Positions 9,420 through 17,937 of a DNA stretch of 38,793 nucleotides are shown one piece after another. Each line of letters starts with the position of its first letter. Position 1 is the first letter of the stretch. The notes under the pieces were generated by a model that saw only the letters and a program-made list of their open reading frames with translations, had not been told where the DNA came from and did no database searches. Origin of the DNA: an uncultured Chthoniobacterales bacterium (lineage in GTDB: Bacteria; Verrucomicrobiota; Verrucomicrobiia; Chthoniobacterales; CALDSX01); contig CALDSX010000064.1 in NCBI GenBank assembly GCA_937924445.1, forward strand, positions 1 to 38,793. Direction: 5' to 3'. The position numbers were made by a program, and so were the translations under genes.

Positions 9420-9632
9420 TCAGCGTGCAAAAGGTAGATTTTCTAAAATACGCGCTGTGTCTGTCTCGTGAACAAGTTTTGTTTTTGCTAGTTGGCGCTT
9501 CCTCTTCGCGTTTTTTGACGAAAGCAGATGGCGCCGACCTGCAGACGCTCGGAGAATTTTGCCCGATCCAGTTACTTTAAACCGTTTTGCTACAGATTTA
9601 CGCGTCTTATTTCGTGCAATTGGTTTTGGCAT
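9420..9632 (-). CDS. rpmI: 50S ribosomal protein L35
   Basis: This is a small basic protein of the large ribosomal subunit. It starts MPKPIARNKTRKSVAKRFK and has the family's GSGKILRASAGRRHLL and KNAKRKRQL stretches. Its 70 residues are slightly more than the usual 64-66. It is first in the minus-strand unit rpmI-rplT-pheS-pheT. infC, which usually precedes rpmI, is not here: upstream are only about 100 nt and then a divergent tRNA gene. Confidence 0.95.
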   Translation of the reverse strand: MPKPIARNKTRKSVAKRFKVTGSGKILRASAGRRHLLSSKNAKRKRQLAKTKLVHETDTARILENLPFAR

Positions 9633-9683
9633 AAGGTTTATACGTTAGCAGTTAAAAGTGAGTTCGCAAACCAAAAATTTTAC

Positions 9684-9712
9684 TTGCAACGCATTCAAGT
9701 GGGTGAGAGTAT
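9684..9712 (+). promoter_or_regulatory. Candidate sigma70-type promoter for tRNA-Phe
   Basis: TTGCAA (9684-9689) and GAGTAT (9707-9712) are separated by 17 bases and lie 25 nt before the mature tRNA 5' end. Spacing and distance fit a housekeeping promoter. The -10 box is only a partial match, so this is a suggestion. Confidence 0.4.
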
Positions 9713-9737
9713 TTTTCTCTGGACCAATAAGACCAAT

Positions 9738-9810
<73 letters not shown>

Positions 9811-9872
9811 CCTCAAAGTGCACAAACACGTTGTAAAGAAAAGAGGATCTCTACAAAGTCTTTATCCTCTAT

Positions 9873-11557
9873 CCTGCGGTTGAGATGGCACGGTAAAGGA
9901 TGTGCGAGCCAATTTTCTGAGCTAAGGGGGGGTGCCAGCACAGAGAGCGCTCGAAAGTTTGCTGCCTATCCAACTCTGCGGCGCAATTCGGGCCAACCAG
10001 CAGACGTCGAGTTTGAGAGTCTTCTGCCGTCCGCTCTCGACCAGTTTGGCCGGGACAAGCAAGAGTTCATCACGACTGGTCACCACCTCGGTATGCACCC
10101 CTGCTACTTGACCACGCACACGAAAAGCGTCCAGAGGTTGTAGGTCAGAAGCAGCAGCCGGGTGGCCATCTCGGTGACCACGGCCTTGCCGCTGCCAAAG
10201 CCCTAAAAGCCCCACTGATTCTTGATTTCGTCAAAGAGATTCTGCCTCGGCTTCGCCTCGCCTGAGCGGGCTGCCTGGCGGCAGGCCATCTTCCTTCGCT
10301 CGGTTACGCATCGGCACGTTTACGGTAAAGCATTACGATTTGACTGGGCGCAGCAACCTCCGATGGCAGACTGATCACGTAAGCAGCGATTTCTTCTTGG
10401 GCAGCGCCCCAAAATACGTCCTGGGCCGAAGTTTTTTTTGGGGGGGTATCGTGTGGATGAAGACCACCCGCCTGGGACGGCTCCAGCGATCAAGTTTAAC
10501 CACCGTTTCGGCAATCTGCTACATGCCAATGGTAGGCTGCCCCTCCCACATCGGCCATGGAATGTGCGCCAGCGCCCTTTTGACTTTCTTGGTCAGGCGC
10601 AATTTTAAAAGAGAGTTCGGCCTTTGCTGGCCGGGCTCCTCGTGCCAAGCCATGATTTTTTCCTGGGCAAGGCCAATGTCTTCACGGTTGAGCTTGAGCT
10701 CGGCGCACACGTCGGGATGGCTGCAGATTTTGTCCATCGCCTCCTTTCAGCCCGTGGCACTGACCGTATTGCCCTCGCGCCACACCATGTGCAGAACCAA
10801 CCGCGTGCCTGCCACCACACAAACCAGTGGATGATGACTGCCTTTTTCAGGGTTGCCTGGCCTGCTTGGAAAAAACAACGTGCAGGCTGTCTCATGCTGT
10901 TCGGCTGTGTGGGTTGTGGCCGACTTTCATCTCCTCTTGGTAGCCGTAACGCGTGTTGACTGTGGAACCGGAGGCAAAGCCGGAGATCGCCTCCGCAGAC
11001 AGCCCGTCAGGGCAATGCGTAGCAGAGGCAATCCCAGTCGGCAATGAACTGCGCAAGGCAGCGCCGCGTAGAGGTGGCGCTTGCTGGCGGCTATCCATCA
11101 ACAGGCTTTGTTCCGGTCGGCCAGGCGCATCATCTGCACAAAGGCATCTTCCCCGTAGATCCAGCTCCGCTTCAACCATAGGATCGCCGCCACAGCACGA
11201 TCGTCTTGTGAACGTCGCAGGTGGGGGTTAAATAGTCTGCCTCCCAATAGCGCATGGATCATGAAAGCGTGCAGCAGGGTCGCGCACTGAGGTCGCATTG
11301 GGATTGGTGCGCTCCAGCGGAAACTGACGTGCCAGCTTTTCCACGATGCCCACCTGCTCCAGATAATGGCTCCAAGACGCCAAACCTCCGTAGGGAGTTA
11401 GCCGATCCAACCAGGCTCCGGGCTGGCCCCCACCACCCTCAAACCGCAATCCACACTCGGTTTCACTTTCTGGCTGAAGCCCGACAAGTTCTAAAACGTC
11501 CTCCATTACCCCATTTTATCTGCGTCAACCGGCTCCCGGTAACTTTTCAACTGCGGC
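9873..11557 (-). mobile_element. IS1380-family insertion sequence, degenerate
   Basis: This element of about 1.68 kb has imperfect terminal inverted repeats: CCTGCGGTTGA at the left (9873-9883), and GCCGCAGTTGA read inward from 11557 at the right. The size fits IS1380 elements. It carries one transposase gene on the minus strand, now broken. The orientation matches the truncated copy at 179-594. I see no convincing 4-bp target duplication (CTAT left, TTGT right), so the insertion is old or has been rearranged. The right end is 6 nt from the stop codon of the neighbouring dehydrogenase gene. Confidence 0.82.
9890..11506 (-). pseudogene. IS1380-type DDE transposase, multiply frameshifted
   Basis: Reading the minus strand and switching frames recovers the whole protein. 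Near 11450-11330 is LRFEGGGGQPGAWLDRLTPYGGL. Near 11280-11120 are LHAFMIHALLGGRLFN and RRSQDDRAVAAILWLKR. Near 10985-10910 is STVNTRYGYQEEMKVGHNP. Near 10735-10530 are RPNSLLKLRLTKKVKRALAHIPWP and nearby pieces. Near 10235-10210 is LFDEIKNQWGF, followed by a TAG stop. From 10180 down is TEMATRLLLLTYNLWTLFVR. At least three frame changes plus the stop make it inactive. The residue before STVNTRYG, where the family has a catalytic Asp, reads Gly (GGT). Confidence 0.85.
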
Positions 11558-11563
11558 TTGTAA

Positions 11564-12571
11564 TTAATATTCGTCTAGTGCGGCAATCCGGTCTGCGACG
11601 AGCGCATGCCGACGGTCCCGACCGGCAAGCAGCGCTTCGTAGTCATCAATGAGAAACTCGATAACCCGTCGGATCGAACCATGCAACCCACCTGCTCGGT
11701 GTGGACTGAGGTAGGCGTTGGGGAGGTTTCGCAGTGGGCTATCTTTTTCAAGCGGTTCGTGTTCGAACACGTCGAGTGCCGCAAAAAGGTTGCCTTGTTT
11801 CAAGCGTTCGATCAACGCGTCGTTATCGACAAGCATGGCTCGGGCGACATTTACAAAGACGGCGCCGGGGCGTAAGGCGGCGATCCGCTTGGCGTTGAAC
11901 AGGCGGGAGGTTCCTTCGTTGGCGGCAGCACAGAGGACAATGACGTCGCAGGCGGCGATCATGGCATCGAGTTCAACTCTCCGGCCATTGTAGCGGCTGA
12001 TCACATCATCATGGACATAGGGATCCACAACGTGCAGATCCACTTCAAAAGGAATCAGAAAGCTTGCCAGCCTTTGGCCAACCTGTCCGAGCCCTACGAT
12101 GCCAACCGTGAGTCCGGTTAATTCCCGTTCGTAGGGGTCGGCGTCCAAAGGAAGAGTTATAGCGTCCACCCATTTTTCCTCTCCTCGCCAAGCAGCGGCA
12201 TGGTGGTTGCTCGTGCGACGCAGGCTGGCGAGTATCAAAGTCAAAGCCATTTCGGCCACTGCGGGGGACCATCCTGCTTTGGACAAAGAAACAGGTATGT
12301 TGGCTCCCAGTTCAGCCCGGGCCATACGCTGGCTCATGTCAATATGGCCGATGAACTGGATTGGGGCGCAGTCAGCCAAGAGTTTGTCATCGAGAGCTGG
12401 CCAAGCCCACATGAAGACGGCATCAGCCCAAGCCAGGTCGTCGGCGATCTCCTCCGGTGTATTGTGAGATGTTTGTCTAAGAGTGCCAAGACCATGAAGG
12501 CGCTTGATCGCGGAGGTAAGGCATTCGGCGTTGTGAAAAGCGGGTGGTAAATTAAGCAAGATGTTGGGCAT
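11564..12571 (-). CDS. D-isomer-specific 2-hydroxyacid dehydrogenase
   Basis: This protein should be a cytoplasmic NAD(P)-dependent oxidoreductase that interconverts 2-keto acids and D-2-hydroxy acids. The NAD-binding domain carries VGIVGLGQVGQRLASF (156-171) with the GxGxxG loop, then DPY at the strand 2 end. Catalytic residues fit the family: Arg244 in NVARAMLVD, Glu272 in DVFEHEP and His291 in LSPHRAGG. At 335 residues the length is normal. The substrate cannot be told from sequence. It lacks the C-terminal ACT domain of SerA. It starts at ATG 12571 in a 266-nt divergent region shared with the phosphatase-like gene. The stop codon lies 6 nt from an IS1380 end, so the original C-terminus may have been altered. 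Confidence 0.9.
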   Translation of the reverse strand: MPNILLNLPPAFHNAECLTSAIKRLHGLGTLRQTSHNTPEEIADDLAWADAVFMWAWPALDDKLLADCAPIQFIGHIDMSQRMARAELGANIPVSLSKAGWSPAVAEMALTLILASLRRTSNHHAAAWRGEEKWVDAITLPLDADPYERELTGLTVGIVGLGQVGQRLASFLIPFEVDLHVVDPYVHDDVISRYNGRRVELDAMIAACDVIVLCAAANEGTSRLFNAKRIAALRPGAVFVNVARAMLVDNDALIERLKQGNLFAALDVFEHEPLEKDSPLRNLPNAYLSPHRAGGLHGSIRRVIEFLIDDYEALLAGRDRRHALVADRIAALDEY

Positions 12572-12838
12572 AAAAGATATTCTAAAGAGACCTCTTTCGA
12601 ATTAGCCCTGTTTGATCTGAACTCAAGGGTGAATTGTCTGAAGTTTGAGGAGTAATTTCAAATTCCACAAACATTATCTGAAGCAGGCCCTATTGCTCTT
12701 GACACGATCTGAGCTGAATAAACCGGGCGTTTTCAGTTTTGAACAACTGCCACTGAGAATCGCATAAGCGCGGTAAGAGCCTCATTGTGACGAGATTGTA
12801 ACTTGCGACTTGGAGTATGCGACGCAGCCTGGGAGAGG

Positions 12839-14149
12839 ATGAAAACTTTTTCGACTTTTATATTCAGCTTACTCACCACATTTAACGTCCTCCCTGCAGG
12901 AGAGACGAGCGTCATTTTTATCCATCCAGACGGAGCGGGGCTAGCGCACTGGCAAGCTGCCCGTTTTCTGATCGCGGGGCCTGATGGAGATTTGAATTGG
13001 GATAAGCTCCCCCACATTGCAGTCTATCGCGGCCATATGCGGGATAACCTTACGGCCAGTTCCAACGGTGGCGCGGTGGCTCACTCTAGCGGTGTGAGGC
13101 TGGAGGTTTCAAGCTTTGGCCTTGAAAAGGATAGTAATCAGCGCCCGGTATCCGCTTCCGGGATTCGGGAGACGATTTTTCAAGAGGCTATGCGACGTGG
13201 CCTTCGAGTGGGGCTGATCAATTCCGGCGATATAACAGAGCCAGGGACCGCTGTCTTTGTGGCAGCCAGCGGCAAACGTGAAGACAAGGAGGAGATTACC
13301 CTTCAAGTGCTCGAATCAGGCGCAGACGTGATCATGAGCGGTGGGGAAATCTACATGCTCCCGGAAGGGACTGCCGGGCACTATACAAGATCGGGCAAAC
13401 GGACTGATGGGCGCAATCTCATCGAAGAGGCGCGCAAACGTGGCTATACAGTGGTTTATAACAAAGCAGAGCTTGCCAATGTTCCGCCCAAAACAAAGAA
13501 GCTGCTTGGGGTGTTTGCTGAGAAACACACATTTAATGACAGGTCAATGGGAGAACTGAAGGCCGCCGGGCTGCCGCTTTACAATACGGAATCGCCCACA
13601 CTTGCTGAAATGACCGCAAAAACCCTGGAGCTATTTGGTGATCAGCATTTTCTTCTAATCGTGGAAGAGGAAGGAAGTGACAACTTTGGCAATGCGAACA
13701 ACGCTCCCGGGACTTTTGAAGCATTGCGCCGTGCGGACGAGGCGTTTGGGGTGGCACTGAGCCATCTCAAGAAATACCCTGAGACGCTGATTTTGACTGC
13801 AGCAGACAGTGAAGCTGGGGGACTTGACGTAATTGGTCTCACCGATGGCAAGGAAGAGCATATCGCCATGGCAAAATTGGGTCGCGACCGAAACGGGGCT
13901 CCGCTGGGGCTGGACCATAATGAAGAACCGTTTCTTTCAGCGCCCGATCGTGAAGGCAAGAGGCATCAATTCGTTGTTGTTTGGGCATCACTCTCAGATA
14001 CTTCCGGGGGAATTTTGGCGCGCGCTGCGGGTCTCGGAGCTGAAATGGTGCGTGGAACGGTTTATAACACAGACATTTATCGCATTATTCGCGATGCACT
14101 ATTTGGTAACAAAAATAGACGGGAAGAGGAAAAGGCCATATCACCTTAA
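12839..14149 (+). CDS. Alkaline phosphatase-fold protein with altered metal ligands
   Basis: The 436-residue exported protein belongs to the alkaline phosphatase superfamily. ATG 12839 gives a short signal peptide (MKTFSTFIFSLLTTFNVLPA); an in-frame TTG at 12803 would place 12 residues before it. Mapping onto E. coli PhoA by motif, Asp31 in IHPDGAG matches D51, Ser75 in LTASSNGG the nucleophile region, Thr133 T155, Glu276 E322, Asp281 D327, Asp323 D369, and the His in GKRHQF H412. Two histidine ligands look replaced: Asn285 in SDNFGN (H331) and Ser324 in AADSEAGG (H370). The Asp next to the nucleophile is also Ser. It may be a phosphatase or phosphodiesterase with changed metal use, or it may be inactive. 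It stands alone between divergent and convergent neighbours. Confidence 0.82.
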   Translation: MKTFSTFIFSLLTTFNVLPAGETSVIFIHPDGAGLAHWQAARFLIAGPDGDLNWDKLPHIAVYRGHMRDNLTASSNGGAVAHSSGVRLEVSSFGLEKDSNQRPVSASGIRETIFQEAMRRGLRVGLINSGDITEPGTAVFVAASGKREDKEEITLQVLESGADVIMSGGEIYMLPEGTAGHYTRSGKRTDGRNLIEEARKRGYTVVYNKAELANVPPKTKKLLGVFAEKHTFNDRSMGELKAAGLPLYNTESPTLAEMTAKTLELFGDQHFLLIVEEEGSDNFGNANNAPGTFEALRRADEAFGVALSHLKKYPETLILTAADSEAGGLDVIGLTDGKEEHIAMAKLGRDRNGAPLGLDHNEEPFLSAPDREGKRHQFVVVWASLSDTSGGILARAAGLGAEMVRGTVYNTDIYRIIRDALFGNKNRREEEKAISP

Positions 14150-14329
14150 GTTTTGACAGCCTCCAAAAGCTTAAAACCCTGCACCCCTCCCTTGTCACCT
14201 CGGTGCGGCAATGAATTCCAAGCAATTAATTTTTGTTCAAATTAGCAGGGGCTGAACTTAAGGACTCTTTTTTGCGTGTTTTAAATTTTATGCCACGCAG
14301 AGGCGTCGGAATGAAACGAGTTGGGCCGA

Positions 14330-14878
14330 CTAAAAGCCCGAAGGAACCGCCATATTCTCAGGGCAATTGATTCGCGGAAAGCCGTCATCTACGTAAACGA
14401 GAGCGCCCGTTTCAACAAGATCAAACAACTGGATGATGTCCACATTTCGCATCCGGATACAGCCATTTCCCGCAGGTTGTCCGATCAGAGATTCTTTGTT
14501 CGTGCCATGGATGTAGATGAACCGTTCGCGGGTATTTGCGTTAGATGGTTCAAGGCCGTCAAGCCAAAGAATGCGGGAGAGCACCTGGTCCTCCGGCGCA
14601 TCGGCCGAGCCTGTTTCACCCGTCAGTCGGCGACTTCTGAAGACGGCACCCTCCGGTGCCCCTTCACCGATTTTTTCGCATATACGGAAAAGGCCTGGGG
14701 GGGTTTGCAAACTGCCCTCAGCTGTCCCAACGCCGGCGACCGCTGTTGAAACGGGAAATTCGGCCACAGTTTGGAGCCCCCTGAGCAGACGCAATTTCTG
14801 TTCAGGCACGCTCACATGAATTAGGAGGTTCTTTGCACCAAAAGCCGCATCGCTAGGGTGGAGAACTTGGCTGGACAT
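14330..14878 (-). CDS. L,D-transpeptidase (YkuD domain)
   Basis: YkuD enzymes form 3-3 cross-links or attach proteins to peptidoglycan using a catalytic Cys. The signature is present as YIHGTN (His124) followed by GQPAGNGCIRM (Cys140, Arg142), spaced as in the family. From ATG 14878 the protein has 182 residues, essentially the bare domain. An in-frame start at 14950 would add 24 residues. Neither start gives a clear signal peptide, which is odd for a periplasmic enzyme, so the true start or export route is uncertain. The gene is divergent from asd and convergent with the phosphatase-like gene. Confidence 0.88.
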   Translation of the reverse strand: MSSQVLHPSDAAFGAKNLLIHVSVPEQKLRLLRGLQTVAEFPVSTAVAGVGTAEGSLQTPPGLFRICEKIGEGAPEGAVFRSRRLTGETGSADAPEDQVLSRILWLDGLEPSNANTRERFIYIHGTNKESLIGQPAGNGCIRMRNVDIIQLFDLVETGALVYVDDGFPRINCPENMAVPSGF

Positions 14879-14983
14879 TGATGTGACGGGGTGCGGGGCG
14901 GGGCGAAGATCTTTCGTGAGAGTGATAAAACAAACCACGCAGTTGCGCAAGAGGAGGCGAATGGTAATTTCCTAATTCAAACT

Positions 14984-15982
14984 ATGTCCGCAACAAAGAA
15001 TCTTGCCATCGTTGGCGCCACAGGAGCTGTCGGCATTGAGCTGCTTAAGGTTCTGGAAAGGCGCGCCTTTGCAGTCGGGCGACTTCGTCTTCTGGCATCT
15101 CCGCGGAGCACCGGAAAAACGCTCGAGTTCAGGAATGAGTTCGTTTCCGTGGAGCCATTGAGATCCGATTCGTTCAAAGGAATTGACATCGCCCTGTTCA
15201 GTGCCGGGGCAGGAATTAGCAGTGAATTTGCGCCTTTAGCGGTCAAGGCAGGTGTTGTTGTCGTGGACAACTCTTCAGCATTCCGAATGGATCCGACGGT
15301 GCCGCTTGTTGTTCCCGAGATAAACGGAGATGATGTGCGAGGGCACTCAGGGATTATAGCAAACCCAAACTGCACCACGGCTATCACGCTGATGGCGCTT
15401 TACCCACTGCACAGAGCTTTCGGTGTGCGCCGGATTATCGCGGCAAGTTATCAAGCCGTAAGTGGATCAGGCGCACGAGCGATCGATGAGTTGCGACGCC
15501 AGATTGCAGCGACTGCTGCCGACCAAGATCCGATCCCTGAAGTCTATCCACACCAAATCGTCTCGAACGTAATCCCGCGTATCGATTCTGTGCTCGACAA
15601 TGGTTACACGCGAGAAGAGATGAAACTCCAAAACGAGGGACAACGCATTTTGCATCATCCCGACTTTCGGGCCTCGGTCACATGCGTTCGAGTGCCTGTT
15701 TTCCGGTCTCATTCTGTGGCTGTTAGTGCAGAATTTGAACGATCAGTGGATCTTGAAGTCGCCCGCGCTGCTCTGATTTCTTTTCCCGGGCTCGATCTAA
15801 AGGACGATCCGGCTGCTGATATTTATCCTATGCCGATTCAGACCGGGGGGACTGATCGCTGCGCTGTGGGTCGTCTCCGGCGCGATGTGGCGTTCGAAAA
15901 TGGATTATCATTCTGGGTAAGCGGTGATCAATTACTAAAAGGCGCGGCTCTCAATGCGGTGCAGATTGCCGAATTACTCTAA
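14984..15982 (+). CDS. asd: Aspartate-semialdehyde dehydrogenase
   Basis: The enzyme reduces aspartyl-4-phosphate to aspartate-4-semialdehyde with NADPH, the branch-point step to lysine/diaminopimelate, threonine and methionine. The start MSATKNLAIVGATGAVG gives the GxxGxxG cofactor loop. Cys130 in IIANPNCTT is the thioester nucleophile, and SYQAVSGSGARAIDEL is the conserved loop that follows. I chose ATG 14984 (332 residues) because the family begins about six residues before the Rossmann strand. The upstream in-frame start at 14891 adds unlike sequence. A purine-rich AAGAGGAGG at about 14949 is rather far upstream. lspA follows after 105 nt on the same strand. Confidence 0.95.
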   Translation: MSATKNLAIVGATGAVGIELLKVLERRAFAVGRLRLLASPRSTGKTLEFRNEFVSVEPLRSDSFKGIDIALFSAGAGISSEFAPLAVKAGVVVVDNSSAFRMDPTVPLVVPEINGDDVRGHSGIIANPNCTTAITLMALYPLHRAFGVRRIIAASYQAVSGSGARAIDELRRQIAATAADQDPIPEVYPHQIVSNVIPRIDSVLDNGYTREEMKLQNEGQRILHHPDFRASVTCVRVPVFRSHSVAVSAEFERSVDLEVARAALISFPGLDLKDDPAADIYPMPIQTGGTDRCAVGRLRRDVAFENGLSFWVSGDQLLKGAALNAVQIAELL

Positions 15983-16087
15983 ATCGCATGGACTCTCAGC
16001 AAAGCACAAGGCTGTGATCAGTCCAGTTGATGTAGTTCAGAGTTGTTCCTCATTTAAAAAGGATAGCGTTCTTCACTACAAAAACTC

Positions 16088-16597
16088 ATGAAACTCTTTT
16101 TCGTTGTTACTTTACCACTCTATCTATTGGACCAGATTTCAAAACATCTGGTTCTTCAATACGTTGCACTGCACGATGTCGTCCCGGTCTTACCAGGACT
16201 TTTCAACCTCACACACACCTACAACACGGGGATGGCTTTTGGCCTGTTGCGTAATAACAATTTATTCTTCATTGTGCTTTCATTCATTGCACTATGCGTC
16301 CTGACCTTGTTGGCTCTTGGCGGCAAATTCCCCCCCGGTTGGAACCGCGCTGGCGCATTGCTCCTTACTGCCGGTGTTTTGGGTAATCTTACTGATCGCT
16401 TGTTACACGGCCACGTTGTGGACTTTCTCGACTTCACCATTGGCAGGTTTTCGTGGCCTGCTTTTAATGTGGCGGACTCGTGTATCTGCGCGGCTGTTGG
16501 ATGTTTCTTGGTTGCCGCTTTCCTTGAGCCGCACACCTTAGGCAGAGGCAGCGACAGAGAAGTTGGAGACAGCCCCCCCGGAGTGCGTAGCGAGTGA
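16088..16597 (+). CDS. lspA: Lipoprotein signal peptidase (signal peptidase II)
   Basis: LspA is an inner-membrane aspartic protease that cleaves the signal peptide of diacylglyceryl-prolipoproteins before the lipid-bearing Cys. Four membrane segments are visible (about 3-20, 56-77, 86-102, 126-147). Diagnostic motifs are LDQISK (14-19), YNTGMAFGLL (45-54), GNLTDR with Asp103, VVDFLDF (110-116) and WPAFNVADS with Asp130. The two Asp are the catalytic pair. At 169 residues length is normal, with a hydrophilic tail from about 150. The last 60 nt overlap the 3' end of the convergent dus gene, so the tail codes on both strands. Confidence 0.96.
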   Translation: MKLFFVVTLPLYLLDQISKHLVLQYVALHDVVPVLPGLFNLTHTYNTGMAFGLLRNNNLFFIVLSFIALCVLTLLALGGKFPPGWNRAGALLLTAGVLGNLTDRLLHGHVVDFLDFTIGRFSWPAFNVADSCICAAVGCFLVAAFLEPHTLGRGSDREVGDSPPGVRSE

Positions 16598-17554
16598 TTC
16601 CGAAATTATTTCGTCCAACTCCGCAAGGCTGGCAACTGACGAGAGTTTTGCACGGAGGATTCGGCTGTCGGGCATTCCTCGCACGCAGCCAATGAGTCTT
16701 GAGCGCATCGATCTCATTGCTTCAGCTTCATCGCCACGATATTCGACAGCCATTCGGGCGAAATCCCGGATGAACGCCCAACGCCCTGGGAGATCGGGCT
16801 CAGGTGGGGGCGTGCCACGTAGAAGGGCCGCGCGGCATTGTGCAAAAAGCCATGGAGCAGGCAAAGCCGCACGGCCAATCATTGCTCCGCGGATTGAAGT
16901 TTCCTTTAAGCGGCGCAGAAGGAATTCTGGAGAAGAAATATCTCCATTACCAATAACAGGCACAGAAACTGCCGCGGCTGTCTCCCCGATCACATTCCAG
17001 TTTGCCTCACCAGAATATCCCTGAGCGCGAGTCCGCCCGTGAACCGCGATGGCGCTGATGCCCTCTAACTCAAGTGCGCGAGCCACCTCCACCGAGTTGA
17101 TTGAGTGTGCATCCCATCCGATACGAATTTTTGCTGAGACCGGCAGCGGTGCAGCGGCACGAACGACGGCACCCGCCACTCTGGCTAATATCGGACAATT
17201 TCGCAACAGAGAGGAGCCACCGTTTTTGGCCACAACTTTGTTCACAGGGCAGCCAAAATTGATGTCTATGAAATCGGGATGTACCCAATCAATGACAGCT
17301 TTAGCACCATCAGCCATCTTTAGGGGGTCTGCTCCGAACAACTGCACCCCAACCGGACGTTGTAAATTGTCAAATTCCACGTAGCGTCTCGTACGGTCGT
17401 TTCGGTGCAGAATACCATCTGCAGAGACAAACTCCGTCACGAGCACATCGGCTCCTTTGGATTTGACTAGCTTTCGAAAGACCGTATCGGTCACCCCGGC
17501 CATCGGGGCGAGGTAAAGTGGGAATCGGTCTTGTTCAAACCAAGGAGGAATCAA
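16538..17554 (-). CDS. dus: tRNA-dihydrouridine synthase
   Basis: This FMN enzyme reduces uridine to dihydrouridine in the tRNA D-loop using NADPH. The TIM barrel begins YLAPMAGVTD (14-23), with FGCPVNKVVAKNGGSSLL carrying catalytic Cys102, then KIRIGWD, AVHGRTRAQGYSG and PVIGNGDI. The motifs are closest to DusB-type enzymes, although the subfamily is not certain. Its 338 residues are typical. The start appears to be TTG 17554, overlapping the TGA of the upstream RRM gene as TTGA, so the two are probably translationally coupled. The 3' end overlaps lspA by 60 nt. Confidence 0.93.
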   Translation of the reverse strand: MIPPWFEQDRFPLYLAPMAGVTDTVFRKLVKSKGADVLVTEFVSADGILHRNDRTRRYVEFDNLQRPVGVQLFGADPLKMADGAKAVIDWVHPDFIDINFGCPVNKVVAKNGGSSLLRNCPILARVAGAVVRAAAPLPVSAKIRIGWDAHSINSVEVARALELEGISAIAVHGRTRAQGYSGEANWNVIGETAAAVSVPVIGNGDISSPEFLLRRLKETSIRGAMIGRAALPAPWLFAQCRAALLRGTPPPEPDLPGRWAFIRDFARMAVEYRGDEAEAMRSMRSRLIGCVRGMPDSRILRAKLSSVASLAELDEIISESLATHSGGAVSNFSVAASA

Positions 17555-17937
17555 CGCCGATGTCGAGATTTGAAACCGCCTTCTTCGCTCCGATCCCCGC
17601 GATCTGATCTGTCGCCACTGCCGCGATAGCCGCCACTACCCCGCTGACTTTGGCCCCTGTAACCGCCACCTCCTCCACCACTCTGCGAGCGCTCCTCGCG
17701 AGGCCGAGCTTGGTTGACCTTGACAACTCGGCCGACAATTTCAGCGCCGTCCAACGCTTTAATTGCTGCTTGGGCTTCTTTCCAATCCGACATCGAAACG
17801 AACGCAAAACCTTTGGAGCGTCCGGTAAATTTGTCTTGAATGATTTGAACACGATCCACGACACCGTGCTGGCCAAAAGCTGCCTCGATATCGCCTTCAG
17901 TTGCCTGGTATGACAGGTTGCCTACGTAGATTTCCAT
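17551..17937 (-). CDS. RRM RNA-binding protein with Gly/Arg-rich tail
   Basis: The 128-residue protein has a single RNA recognition motif. RNP2 is IYVGNL (3-8) and RNP1 is KGFAFVSM (42-49), the layout of small cyanobacterial-type Rbp proteins that bind mRNA and are often cold-inducible. After about residue 82 comes a low-complexity tail rich in Gly, Arg and Ser with RG repeats. I chose ATG 17937 because MEIYVGNLSYQATE starts exactly at the first RRM strand. The in-frame extension to 18048 adds unlike sequence. It is coupled to dus by a 4-nt overlap, so both may act in RNA metabolism. The long noncoding stretch upstream may be a structured leader. Confidence 0.93.
   Translation of the reverse strand: MEIYVGNLSYQATEGDIEAAFGQHGVVDRVQIIQDKFTGRSKGFAFVSMSDWKEAQAAIKALDGAEIVGRVVKVNQARPREERSQSGGGGGGYRGQSQRGSGGYRGSGDRSDRGDRSEEGGFKSRHRR

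Noticed and set aside
12699-12721. TTGACA upstream of the phosphatase-like gene as a promoter
   Set aside because: The nearest -10-like sequence (GAATAA) is only 11 bases away, and nothing suitable sits at 16-18 bases.
15989-16025. Hairpin after asd (TGGACT with AGTCCA, inner CAGC with GCTG)
   Set aside because: There is no T-run after it and the stem is interrupted, so it is not a supported terminator.
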